A stretch of DNA of 37,322 nt, taken from NCBI GenBank assembly GCA_023133295.1, contig JAGLWT010000010.1, positions 1-37,322 of the forward strand. The letters run 5' to 3'. The notes below the pieces were generated by a model. That model did not search any database and had not been told where the DNA came from. It saw nothing but the letters and a program-made list of their open reading frames with translations. Both the position numbers and the translations under genes were made by a program. Positions 17,589-24,693 of the stretch are shown here, in pieces (the first letter of the stretch is position 1; every line of letters begins with the position of its first letter). This DNA comes from a bacterium. GTDB lineage: Bacteria > AUK180.

Positions 17589-19364
17589 TTAGACTCCTGC
17601 GGTAACTCTTTTTACTTCTTCCAATGTGGTTAGCCCTTCACTGACCTTTAAAAGCGCCTGCAGGCGCATGGTCATCATACCTTCTTCAACGGACATATCT
17701 CTTAAAACCCTGAAGGAAGAATTCTCCATGATATGTTTCTGCATCGGCTTTGAGATCGGCATGACCTCAAAAAGGGCTGTTCTGTTGTAATATCCGGTAT
17801 TGGAGCAATAATCACAGCCCTCTCCCCTGTAGAATTTTTCAATAGTGTTCACCTCTTCCGGTTCGATGCCCAGCGCCTCCATTTCATCCTCTCCGTATGT
17901 AACCTCGACCTTGCACTTGGGGCAAGAGATGCGAATCAGCTTCTGCGCTACTACACAGGCAAGGGCCGCCGATATCAGAAATGGGGGGACGCCGATATTC
18001 ATCAGTCGCGTTATAACCGAGGGAGCATCATTGGTATGAACGGAAGATACCACCATATGGCCGGTCAGGGCAGCTCTGATGGCTATATCCGCCGTGACGG
18101 CATCACGGATCTCTCCCACCATTATCTTATCGGGATCCTGACGCAAAAACGCCTTCAGCGCCTTCGCAAATGTCATCTTTCCCTCAAGTGCTTCCTCTTG
18201 TGTTTTATTTGAATGCGTATCTCCGAGAATAGATTCCTCATCTATCTTGATATTGACCTGATTGACTCCCTCAATATTGAACTCAACCGGCTCTTCCACC
18301 GTCATAATATTGGAGAAGTCATCATACATCTCTTTTACCATCGAATATAGGGTAGTGGTCTTTCCGCTGCCGGTGGGACCCGCGACCAGGATCATTCCCC
18401 AAGGACGCGCAAGAGATAGCTTGACTTCGCTTAGATCTCTTTTATTAAAGCCCAATGCATCCAGATTAAGCTCAACTCTTTGCTTATCACCTATTCGGAT
18501 CTCCACTCTTTCCCCGTACACCGTTGGCACGAATGAGGTTCTGAATTCGATATCTCTGCCTTGAAATTTATACTGGAACCGGCCGTTTTGCGGCTTTCTC
18601 GATTCATCTATCTTGGCTCCCGATTTCAGTTTAAGTATGGTAACGACCGGACGAAGGACCGCGATCGGATATCGCTTTTCTTCGTAAAGGACGCTGTCTA
18701 TACGGTAGCGTATCCTTACCATACGCTCGTCAAAAGGTTCTATATGAATATCTGAAGCCCTCTTTTGCAATGCGCGGGCAATGATATACTTGATAAGGTT
18801 CTCATTCTGCTTATCCTCGGACATCTTCAGAAGCTCATCGGATGAAACTTCCGATCGTTCCTGCTCATCAATAACATCGGCGTCAACGACCGTTTCCTGA
18901 TCAAGCATCTCCGTAAAATCTTCCTCATCCATTCCCTTGTGTGAACTGTAGAGGCGTTCAACGGCTTCTTTGATCTCGGAAGGGACACCCAGCATAAGCT
19001 CCAATTCCAGTCCGGTAAGCATATGGATATCCTGAATGACCGAACGCTTCATGGGATTCGCCATGACCACGGTTAGTGAGTTGCCTAGTATTTCGACAGG
19101 GACCATAAGCTCCTTTCTAGCGATCTTGAAGGGGATCTTCTCCAGTACAAAATCCTCCACTTCCATATCCTTGATACCGGGGAAGAAAGGAATATCAAGC
19201 TGCTCGGATATAATAGCGACCAAGCGCTCTTCGTCCACGAATTCTTTTTCGACCAGGATAAGTCCCAGAAATTCTCCTGATTCCTTCTGTTCGGCAAGAA
19301 CTATTTCCAATTGTTCCTGAGTAAGAAGGCCTTTACTAATAAGAAGCTCGCCTAGCCGTTTCAT
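17589..19364 (-). CDS. pilB: Type IV pilus / type II secretion assembly ATPase (PilB/GspE)
   Basis: Hexameric cytoplasmic ATPase that drives pilus extension or type II secretion; about 591 residues. N-terminal MshEN/T2SSE_N domain (about 1-140) begins MKRLGELLISKGLLTQEQL. The ATPase has Walker A GPTGSGKTT at about 329-336, the Asp box ASDIHIEP, Walker B KIMVGEIRD near 411 and His box LTGHMVVSSVHTND. The zinc ribbon has CPKC near 480 and CDYC near 516, both complete. PilB and GspE cannot be separated here because no pilus partners (pilC, pilT, pilM) are nearby. The start at 19364 is preferred to 19391, because a promoter -10 box lies 6 nt before it and the upstream ATG falls inside the promoter. 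First gene of the eight-gene operon. Confidence 0.93.
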   Translation of the reverse strand: MKRLGELLISKGLLTQEQLEIVLAEQKESGEFLGLILVEKEFVDEERLVAIISEQLDIPFFPGIKDMEVEDFVLEKIPFKIARKELMVPVEILGNSLTVVMANPMKRSVIQDIHMLTGLELELMLGVPSEIKEAVERLYSSHKGMDEEDFTEMLDQETVVDADVIDEQERSEVSSDELLKMSEDKQNENLIKYIIARALQKRASDIHIEPFDERMVRIRYRIDSVLYEEKRYPIAVLRPVVTILKLKSGAKIDESRKPQNGRFQYKFQGRDIEFRTSFVPTVYGERVEIRIGDKQRVELNLDALGFNKRDLSEVKLSLARPWGMILVAGPTGSGKTTTLYSMVKEMYDDFSNIMTVEEPVEFNIEGVNQVNIKIDEESILGDTHSNKTQEEALEGKMTFAKALKAFLRQDPDKIMVGEIRDAVTADIAIRAALTGHMVVSSVHTNDAPSVITRLMNIGVPPFLISAALACVVAQKLIRISCPKCKVEVTYGEDEMEALGIEPEEVNTIEKFYRGEGCDYCSNTGYYNRTALFEVMPISKPMQKHIMENSSFRVLRDMSVEEGMMTMRLQALLKVSEGLTTLEEVKRVTAGV

Positions 19365-19370
19365 AGGATA

Positions 19371-19399
19371 ATTATAATACAAACTACCCATTATTGCAA
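19371..19399 (-). promoter_or_regulatory. Leaderless promoter of pilB operon
   Basis: Minus strand: TTGCAA (19394-19399), 17-bp spacer, TATAAT (19371-19376). Only 6 nt separate the -10 box from the ATG at 19364, so transcription would start at or within a base of the start codon. No Shine-Dalgarno sequence precedes the ATG. Confidence 0.6.
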
Positions 19400-19430
19400 A
19401 TAAAGTACGTTTAAATTACCATCGACACTA

Positions 19431-19708
19431 AGTGTACTGTTTCATAAATAGAGGATAGAGGCTTTGCTTCGCAGAGCACAAGCGACAAGTGCACAAGGCA
19501 CAAGGGCAGAGGAGAATGAATATAGTGAATAATGGGGAAGGAGAATTAGCATGGGCTGTCATCTTGAGTGCAACGAAAGATCCATCTGGTATTTACTCCT
19601 TGTGTTTTCCCTCACTATTCATTATTCACTTTTCACTATTCATTATGCTTATGCCTACAAACCTATCAACCTACCACCCATTGTTATTGTATTTATGAAA
19701 CAGTACAT
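19431..19708. mobile_element. 278-bp MITE-like element, AGTG-TIR family
   Basis: Ends in inverted repeats sharing 18 bp, TGTACTGTTTCATAAATA (19433-19450 and reversed 19690-19707), and is flanked on both sides by TA (19429-19430 and 19709-19710), as expected for TA-targeting insertion. No transposase is encoded. The interior holds one arm of the 79-bp inverted repeat and simple repeat units (CCTATCAACCTACCACCCA). It fills the space between the pilB promoter and the DUF2279 gene, whose TAA stop (19708-19710) is formed at the element border. Confidence 0.6.
19533..19611 (-). repeat. 79-bp repeat, perfect inverted partner of 8899-8977
   Basis: Exact reverse complement of 8899-8977 over 79 bp. 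Lies inside the MITE-like element 19431-19708 and upstream of the pilB promoter, so the two copies bracket the complete pilB-to-GT4 operon. Confidence 0.9.
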
Positions 19709-20037
19709 TAAGAAAATAGGATAAGGATCAGAATTATTGCCGTACCGCTGCCCGCAAGATCCCACACAAGGTCTTTATAAGAGAACGAAGATAGTTTTTT
19801 ATCCCTGATGCTGTCCGTGATCTCCTTGAACACTCCGGTGGTCAGGGTTACGGAAAATGACAATGCAATTGCGGGAGAATGCTCCATCTCCAGCTGATAC
19901 CTGGCAAAGGGATAGCTCCAGAGCGTTGAGGCAAAGGAGTATGAGAAATGCATCAGTTTGTCCTTTGAAAACCAACTGTCCCCGAAAACCGGGGAAATGC
20001 AGATCAATATGATCAAGAAAAACAATATCTTTTTCAT
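19708..20037 (-). CDS. Small DUF2279/YfiM-like exported protein
   Basis: 109 residues with a cleavable-looking signal (KKILFFLIILICISPVFG) and a mature part containing KDKLMHFSYSFASTLWSYPFAR, a membrane-like stretch, then GVFKEITDS and SYKDLVWDLAGSGTAI. This pattern (DK-HF-YSF near the start, KE-D in the middle, DL-WD-AG at the end) resembles the DUF2279/YfiM family of small envelope proteins; function unknown. The ATG at 20037 is preferred to a TTG at 20046. A TATAAT at 20046-20051 lies 8 nt before the ATG, implying an almost leaderless mRNA. The stop codon abuts a mobile element, so the original C-terminus may have been altered. Confidence 0.7.
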   Translation of the reverse strand: MKKILFFLIILICISPVFGDSWFSKDKLMHFSYSFASTLWSYPFARYQLEMEHSPAIALSFSVTLTTGVFKEITDSIRDKKLSSFSYKDLVWDLAGSGTAIILILILFS

Positions 20038-20045
20038 TTTAATCA

Positions 20046-20051
20046 ATTATA
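20046..20051 (-). promoter_or_regulatory. -10 box of DUF2279 gene, near-leaderless
   Basis: TATAAT on the minus strand, 8 nt before the ATG at 20037; transcription would start 1-2 nt before the ATG. No convincing -35 hexamer is seen at 16-18 bp, so support is weaker than for pilB. Confidence 0.35.
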
Positions 20052-20145
20052 TCATATTTCGCAGAAAAATGGTTTATGGGGTGATAAGTTGATAGGTAAG
20101 GAAAGAGAGATCAGAACCCAAATGAACCAATAAACACATCCCACG

Positions 20146-21273
20146 TCACACGCCACGATCCGCCCGTATCCACCTGAAGATATATTCCTGCAATACTCCG
20201 CTATAGGGGTGAAATTTCTCGGTGAACTTCCTGCCATTGTCCGCGGAATATTCCGCATAAAAGCGTTTGATCCAGGTATCCACAGGGACAACATCATGAT
20301 CGGCGAAGGAAAATAGCATTATACAATGAGCGACCTTGGGGCCGATGCCCAGAAAAGAGGTCAGCCACGATAATTTCTTTTCGTAAGAGAAATCCGCGAT
20401 AGCGTTCAGCTCATATTCTGAATCCAGTCTTTCAATGAAAGAAATAATATATCGGGAGCGGAATCCCAGTTTCAACTCTCTTATCTCATCAATTTTGCTC
20501 TTTAATTGCTTTAATGATGGAAAGATGTGTCTTCCGGTATTAGCGATCGCATTCTCCGGGAACAATGAGCTGATCTGCTCTATACGGCGGGCGATGAGTT
20601 GTATCGTGGATTGAATGGAAAGTATATATGAGATCGCCATCTCAAATGGCTCCTGCCTTAATATTCTTAATCCCGCTGAAAAATCAAGTATCTTTGTATA
20701 TAGTTCTTTTTCATTGCCGGATTTTTAAGTGATCTGATTCATAAATACGATGACAATGGAATGTTTAGATTTGAGTCAATTCCAACGAACAATAAGCGCG
20801 GCGTACCCTTTGTGGTCCGTAAGCGAAGAGAGAGGAAGGAATTGACCAAAGACAACATTCCCTTCGGGCTGAAGCTCTTTTCTGTCTTCTTCGTTGCTCG
20901 TTACTTACATACCGCTGTGGGTATGCGGCGTTCCTCGCGCCTTGAACACTGAGCAAAATACCATCCCAGCCATTGTTAACTTATTTTTGAATCAGAGCAC
21001 TAGCACATGGGCGCGAAAAGCGACAAGATCAAAGGTGAGATCGAAGTAATTGGTCAGATATTCGGCCGGATCAGAACTGTTATTGACTTGATGCGATTCA
21101 AGAGAACAGTGAAGTTCATTGCCCTTTCGGATGATATGGACAAGGCCCGGCTTGAGAATGCCGGTCCAGACACCGCTTTCGTCCTTCTTCCATCGAAATG
21201 TCTGACCGCAATCCAAGGTCGCATCAAGGTCAAATTCCCCACGGAAGAGAATTTGCAGATCAATCATCGGCAA
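20146..21273 (-). pseudogene. ogg: 8-oxoguanine DNA glycosylase (OGG family), split by insertion
   Basis: Two halves of one gene. The 5' half (21273 to about 21001) encodes the OGG N-terminal domain, with FDLDATLDCGQTFRW and ending NYFDLT. The 3' half (about 20724 to 20146) encodes the helix-hairpin-helix GPD domain: AGLRILRQEPFEM, LTSFLGIGPKVAHCIML with the catalytic Lys, and VPVDTWIKRFY with the catalytic Asp. Between them lies a 273-bp element with stops at both ends. The enzyme excises 8-oxoguanine during base-excision repair. Both halves share one frame; removing 276 bp would join CTA to AAA and restore an open frame. A free C-terminal fragment could start at 20640 but lacks half the fold. 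The start (TTG 21273 or ATG 21267) overlaps ansA. Confidence 0.88.
20728..21000. mobile_element. 273-bp MITE-like element inserted in the ogg gene
   Basis: Starts AGTGATCTGATTCATAAATA and ends, reversed, GTGCTCTGATTCAAAAATA: imperfect terminal inverted repeats that also share ACAATGG about 26 nt in. TA flanks both sides (20726-20727, 21001-21002). No transposase. Its first 60 bp closely match 37089-37148 and its 20857-20881 segment matches 27-51 exactly. Internal inverted segments (ATACCGCTGTGGGTAT, 20910-20925) could form hairpins. It separates the two domains of the glycosylase gene. Confidence 0.75.
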
Positions 21274-22252
21274 ATTTTCTGATGAGGCGTTTTTGAGTAT
21301 AATTCAATGACAAAAGCACTGCCAATTTTATTCTCGCCTTCTGCCCGGAGAGAGCACCCGCGAATATACATCCCATCTTACTGAGGTCTTTTCCTCCGCC
21401 CCTATATCCATAAACACCCAATACCCGTCCCTGAGATGTGCGGGAAACGATAACTACGGGTATCTTGGCCTTTATGGCGGCCTTTATCCCGGGAACAACA
21501 GCCGGCGGAACATTGCCGCGGCCCAATGCTTCTATCACAATACCGACACAGCTGCTTTTTACGGCACATTCTATGAGAGATGAATCGGAGCCGGCATAGG
21601 TCTTTATTATCGGGATATTTTCATTGATCTTCTTCACATCGTAGAATTCATGGATATGACGCCTTCTGAAGAATATAACGCGATCCGTATCAACCAGCCC
21701 GAGAATACCCAGATACATACTCGAAAATGATGATATATTCGATGTATCTATCTTGGTCACTGTATGCGCGTCGTAGATATCATCGTTCATCACGACCATC
21801 ACCTTCTGCTGTCCGGCATCCCTGCAAGCGACCGCTCTAATGGCACTGTAAATATTCCGCGGCCCGTCCAATCCGAGCTCTTGCGCCGACCGCATAGCAG
21901 CGGTCAGGACCACTGCCTTACCCTTGGGAAGTGTGATATCCAGAAAATACGCGGTCTCTTCCAGTGTATCCGTGCCATGGGTGATAACAAATCCGCAGTA
22001 CTTATCATAATTGCGGAGAATCACATCACGGATCTCCAGCATATTGCTGATCGTTATATACGGGGACGGGTACTCACCGTATTCGTGGATAATTACCGAA
22101 ATATTTTCATTGAACGGGGGAAGCATTTTCATCAGATCTGCACCCTTGAGGACTGGAATTACCCCTTCCGCACGGGGATCTCCGCCCATTGCGATCGTCC
22201 CGCCGGTGGAGATCAGCAGTATTTTCTTTTTCTTGGAGCAGTCTTCTTTCAT
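21260..22252 (-). CDS. ansA: L-asparaginase, type I
   Basis: Hydrolyses L-asparagine to aspartate and ammonia. 330 residues, no signal peptide, so a cytoplasmic AnsA-type enzyme. The first catalytic Thr is in STGGTIAM (T19) and the second in THGTDTLEE (T91 to D95); TAAMRSAQELGLDGPRN and the GYRGGGKDLS region near the C-terminus also fit. It overlaps the adenosine-specific kinase gene by 4 nt and the glycosylase start by several nt, so all three form one operon. Ammonia release fits an amino-acid-degrading lifestyle. Confidence 0.94.
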   Translation of the reverse strand: MKEDCSKKKKILLISTGGTIAMGGDPRAEGVIPVLKGADLMKMLPPFNENISVIIHEYGEYPSPYITISNMLEIRDVILRNYDKYCGFVITHGTDTLEETAYFLDITLPKGKAVVLTAAMRSAQELGLDGPRNIYSAIRAVACRDAGQQKVMVVMNDDIYDAHTVTKIDTSNISSFSSMYLGILGLVDTDRVIFFRRRHIHEFYDVKKINENIPIIKTYAGSDSSLIECAVKSSCVGIVIEALGRGNVPPAVVPGIKAAIKAKIPVVIVSRTSQGRVLGVYGYRGGGKDLSKMGCIFAGALSGQKARIKLAVLLSLNYTQKRLIRKFADD

Positions 22253-22734
22253 TTGGTCTTATACCCGATCATTCTCAAAAAGTCCTTTCTCTTTTGTATG
22301 TCATCATCTCCCTCAACACCCAAGGGCGTGAAGCCGTCAAATACCCCCAGAACCGCTCTTTGCTCTCCTTCTTCAGCAATGATAACTTTTGTAGGGTTCG
22401 CTGTTGCCGCCCAGATCGCCACGATCTCTTCCACGGACTGGAGCTTTTTCAATACATTGATCGGAAAGGCATCTTTTAGAAAAAGAATGAAGAAATGGCC
22501 GGCGGCAATGTTCTGAGCATTCTCAACAGCAAGTTGTATCAAACTCTCATCTGTGCCCGTCTTTCTGATAAGCCGGGGACCGGAGGCCTCACAGAACGCC
22601 AGGCCGAATTTGATGCCGGGAACAGCGGTTATCAAGGCTTCATGAACATCTTCAACCGTTTTAATGAAGTGGCTTTGGCCGATTATCACATTATGGTCTT
22701 CGTCTTTTTTGATCGCGATCGCGGTAAATTCCAT
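22249..22734 (-). CDS. Adenosine-specific kinase (DUF355 family)
   Basis: 161-residue protein matching the compact PF04008 family whose archaeal member was described as an adenosine-specific kinase. Family blocks seen: IGQSHFIKTVEDVHEAL, PGIKFGLAFCEASGPRL, GHFFILFLKDAFPINVL, and IWAATANPTKVIIAE followed by GVFDGFTPLGVE. It would phosphorylate adenosine to AMP, a salvage role, although activity in bacteria is less studied. First gene of its operon, with GGAGGAG 3 nt before the ATG and a good promoter upstream. Family is common in archaea and scattered in anaerobic bacteria. Confidence 0.9.
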   Translation of the reverse strand: MEFTAIAIKKDEDHNVIIGQSHFIKTVEDVHEALITAVPGIKFGLAFCEASGPRLIRKTGTDESLIQLAVENAQNIAAGHFFILFLKDAFPINVLKKLQSVEEIVAIWAATANPTKVIIAEEGEQRAVLGVFDGFTPLGVEGDDDIQKRKDFLRMIGYKTK

Positions 22735-22754
22735 ATCTCCTCCGTTAATGGGAA

Positions 22755-22782
22755 ATTATACACCTTCCTGAAGAATATTCAA
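22755..22782 (-). promoter_or_regulatory. Promoter for adenosine kinase-ansA-ogg operon
   Basis: Minus strand: TTGAAT (22777-22782), 16-bp spacer, TATAAT (22755-22760). Start near 22748, leader about 14 nt carrying GGAGGAG. A conventional leader, unlike the pilB promoter. Confidence 0.6.
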
Positions 22783-23011
22783 GTTGGTGAGATGATTTAT
22801 AAAGAGAGGTTATGCTTCGCAGAGCCAAAATGGTTGATAAGGTGATAGGGTGATAAGTTGATAGGTGAGAGAGGGGAGGATTCCTGAGCTACTGGGTCAC
22901 TTACCAATAATTGTCCATTGTCAATATTTTCCCCTACTTTACATGCTTCGCAGTAGCCCAGTGTCCCAGTCTCTCTATGTGAAACGCGACACGCCATACA
23001 TCATACGTTCT

Positions 23012-23039
23012 TTGATTCTTGTGTAGGTTATAGTATAAT
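23012..23039 (+). promoter_or_regulatory. Orphan plus-strand promoter in gap
   Basis: TTGATT (23012-23017), 16-bp spacer, perfect TATAAT (23034-23039). Directed away from the kinase operon and against the flanking minus-strand genes, with no established gene downstream. Transcription from about 23046 would cover the 17-codon ORF at 23064 and then the 3' end of the BatA-like gene in antisense. Confidence 0.45.
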
Positions 23040-23063
23040 CCACCAAGTGAGGGTTGTTTGCAA

Positions 23064-23117
23064 ATGGTGAAAAAAGTAGTTGCGTATTTGGTTAAATACC
23101 GAAGTAAAATAATATAA
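23064..23117 (+). CDS. Possible 17-residue basic peptide
   Basis: ATG at 23064, TAA at 23115. It would encode a 17-residue cationic peptide (MVKKVVAYLVKYRSKII). GAGGG lies about 12 nt upstream and the orphan promoter at 23012-23039 about 25 nt upstream. Length alone makes chance likely; no family recognised. A second small ORF, 23141-23305 (54 codons, starting MLILLFMCTNLGG), follows in the same direction but runs into repeat sequence. Confidence 0.2.
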   Translation: MVKKVVAYLVKYRSKII

Positions 23118-23294
23118 AAAAAGTAGGGCTAAATTTACTTATGTTGATTTTGTTATTTATGTGCACAAATCTCGGCGGTGAAACATTGAATATTGCTTCC
23201 AAAGCACCTCAGAGAGTAAATAATACTGCAATTCTTCATTTTTCCTCGCCCACCTATAACCCTATCATCCTATCAACCTACCACCCATTATCCC

Positions 23295-23315
23295 AGAAGC
23301 TCTAAAGCAGCTTCT
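23295..23315 (-). other. Hairpin spanning the stop codon of the BatA-like gene
   Basis: AGAAGCT (23295-23301) and AGCTTCT (23309-23315) form a perfect 7-bp stem with a 7-nt loop that contains the TAG stop. No T-run follows on the minus strand, so it is not a standard intrinsic terminator. Confidence 0.45.
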
Positions 23316-24693
23316 CCAATATCATTAAAAATGGGAACAACAATATCAAAAGGGGGCGCATGTCCCGGGTCTCTGTTCTTTTCGGCGGAAGCGGCAGATC
23401 ATTGTCAATATGATGCACGGATGCGATGTTCTCTATTCCATATCCGTCCGAGATCAATTTCTTTTTAATAAAGCCGTCCAGGGACGAGATCCCCAGAAAT
23501 GCGATATCTTCATTGTTCAAGCCGGATATGGAACCGGCGCTGAGGGGAAAGCCCCATGACATCTTATCACCTGAAATGCAAAGAAATGCGCGGCCCGAAG
23601 AGCCGAGGATCAGGCTTTCACCACCTATTTGCTCTTCAATGGGCGATGCTTTTACCCTAAAAGCGGGCAGATCACTTTCCCAAGTGAATACCGCCGTGTC
23701 TTCAATGGTCTTATCTCCTATATAAAAAGATATGTCGGCAGCCGGCGTAAGATGGCCGCCGATCGCGAGATAGGCATTGCCAGGGTTGTCAACTTTTTTG
23801 AAATCAGTTTTAAATGAAGAGATAACTCTTTCCACAAAGGGGAATTCTCCATCAATATTATAAGTCCACTTCTCTGGAAATCTAAGTTTAACTTCATTAT
23901 CATAGGGATAATCATCGCTTCTACCAATGGATTCGACACGGATGAGCAGATATCCGTCAAGCTCCGCTCTAAATTTTGCTTTATTTGATTGCCCGGGTTT
24001 GATGACGCCCTCCCGAAGGGTACGGCTTTGGCCGTTTTTCTCCAGAACAATTCGATATTCTCCATCAAATCCGAAGGAATTCACATCCAGAAATATCGAG
24101 GCGTTAGCGATTGAGAGGCCGGATGCGGATATACTGAGGGAAGAAAACTCCTCAGGGAAGAGGTCATAACCATATCCGGGTATCTTAAATTCTTTTGTCA
24201 TGGGAGATATTAGTATATATACAAAATCATCATCGTGAGACCAGGGCAATGTAATATCCCACTCTCTATTTACTGGTTTTATCTTGCTTATCTTTCTGCT
24301 GATGTCGTATCCTTCGGGAGTCAGATATAATACGCGTTCATTTGCCTGCTTCTGATCCTTCAGGATCTCCATGGAGCGCTCAAAGAGCGCAACTCCGCCT
24401 TTGCCTACGATAAGGGAATGCCGGGAATTATCCAGCACAAATACTCTCTTTTTCCCCATATCCCCGGAGATAGGGTGAGCAAAGATCATTATTAAATTGG
24501 CTATTATCAGCATTCTCAATAACAATTTCAATATATCTCTGATGCTTAGGCCACGGCTCTCCTGTTTCGAGCGAAGAAGAAAGAGCAATGGAAAAGGACG
24601 GCCTTTTTTGGAAAAACGCTCAAGGATATTCAAGATGACCGGAATCAATACCGCTGGCAGAGCCCAGAGAAAGAACGGATTAAGAAACCCCAT
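23302..24693 (-). CDS. BatA-like membrane protein (aerotolerance N-terminal domain)
   Basis: 463 residues. The N-terminal 80 residues are the BatA/aerotolerance-regulator N-domain: FLNPFFLWALPAVLIPVILN forms the first membrane span, then FPLLFLLRSKQESRG and a second span at about 57-75 (LLLRMLIIANLIMIF). The middle is a beta-rich extracytoplasmic region with no MIDAS-type VWA motif that I can find. A third span closes the protein (RPLLILLFPFLMILEKLL). Proteins of this architecture often accompany DUF58 proteins and MoxR ATPases; here only the DUF58 partner is adjacent, overlapping by 14 nt. Role unknown; stress-related envelope functions have been proposed for Bat operons. Confidence 0.82.
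   Translation of the reverse strand: MGFLNPFFLWALPAVLIPVILNILERFSKKGRPFPLLFLLRSKQESRGLSIRDILKLLLRMLIIANLIMIFAHPISGDMGKKRVFVLDNSRHSLIVGKGGVALFERSMEILKDQKQANERVLYLTPEGYDISRKISKIKPVNREWDITLPWSHDDDFVYILISPMTKEFKIPGYGYDLFPEEFSSLSISASGLSIANASIFLDVNSFGFDGEYRIVLEKNGQSRTLREGVIKPGQSNKAKFRAELDGYLLIRVESIGRSDDYPYDNEVKLRFPEKWTYNIDGEFPFVERVISSFKTDFKKVDNPGNAYLAIGGHLTPAADISFYIGDKTIEDTAVFTWESDLPAFRVKASPIEEQIGGESLILGSSGRAFLCISGDKMSWGFPLSAGSISGLNNEDIAFLGISSLDGFIKKKLISDGYGIENIASVHHIDNDLPLPPKRTETRDMRPLLILLFPFLMILEKLL

Larger units (their letters stand above)
22783..23301. other. Gene-poor gap: repeats and an orphan promoter
   Basis: 22800-22980 is made of the dispersed repeat units seen elsewhere: CTTCGCAGAG, GTGATAAGTTGATAGG, and AATTGTCCATTGTCAAT at 22913-22929. 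23000-23250 is single-copy within the window and AT-rich, with a plus-strand promoter at 23012-23039, a 6-bp-stem hairpin at 23084-23099 (GTATTT/AAATAC) and two tiny ORFs. From about 23250 the CCTATCAACCTACCACCCA repeat resumes and runs to the 3' end of the BatA-like gene. No known RNA family was recognised. Confidence 0.6.

Noticed and set aside
19489..19698. Plus-strand open frame giving VILSATKDPS, and minus frame 29543-29734 giving HPEYSEGS
   Set aside because: These are translations of the dispersed TGTCAT...GGATCC-type repeat, known to produce spurious ORFs; no start signals or conserved protein.
20146..20640. C-terminal OGG fragment as an independent short HhH glycosylase
   Set aside because: Upstream codons continue the family sequence (RILRQEPFE) without a start signal, and the N-terminal domain lies intact on the other side of the element, so this is one broken gene.
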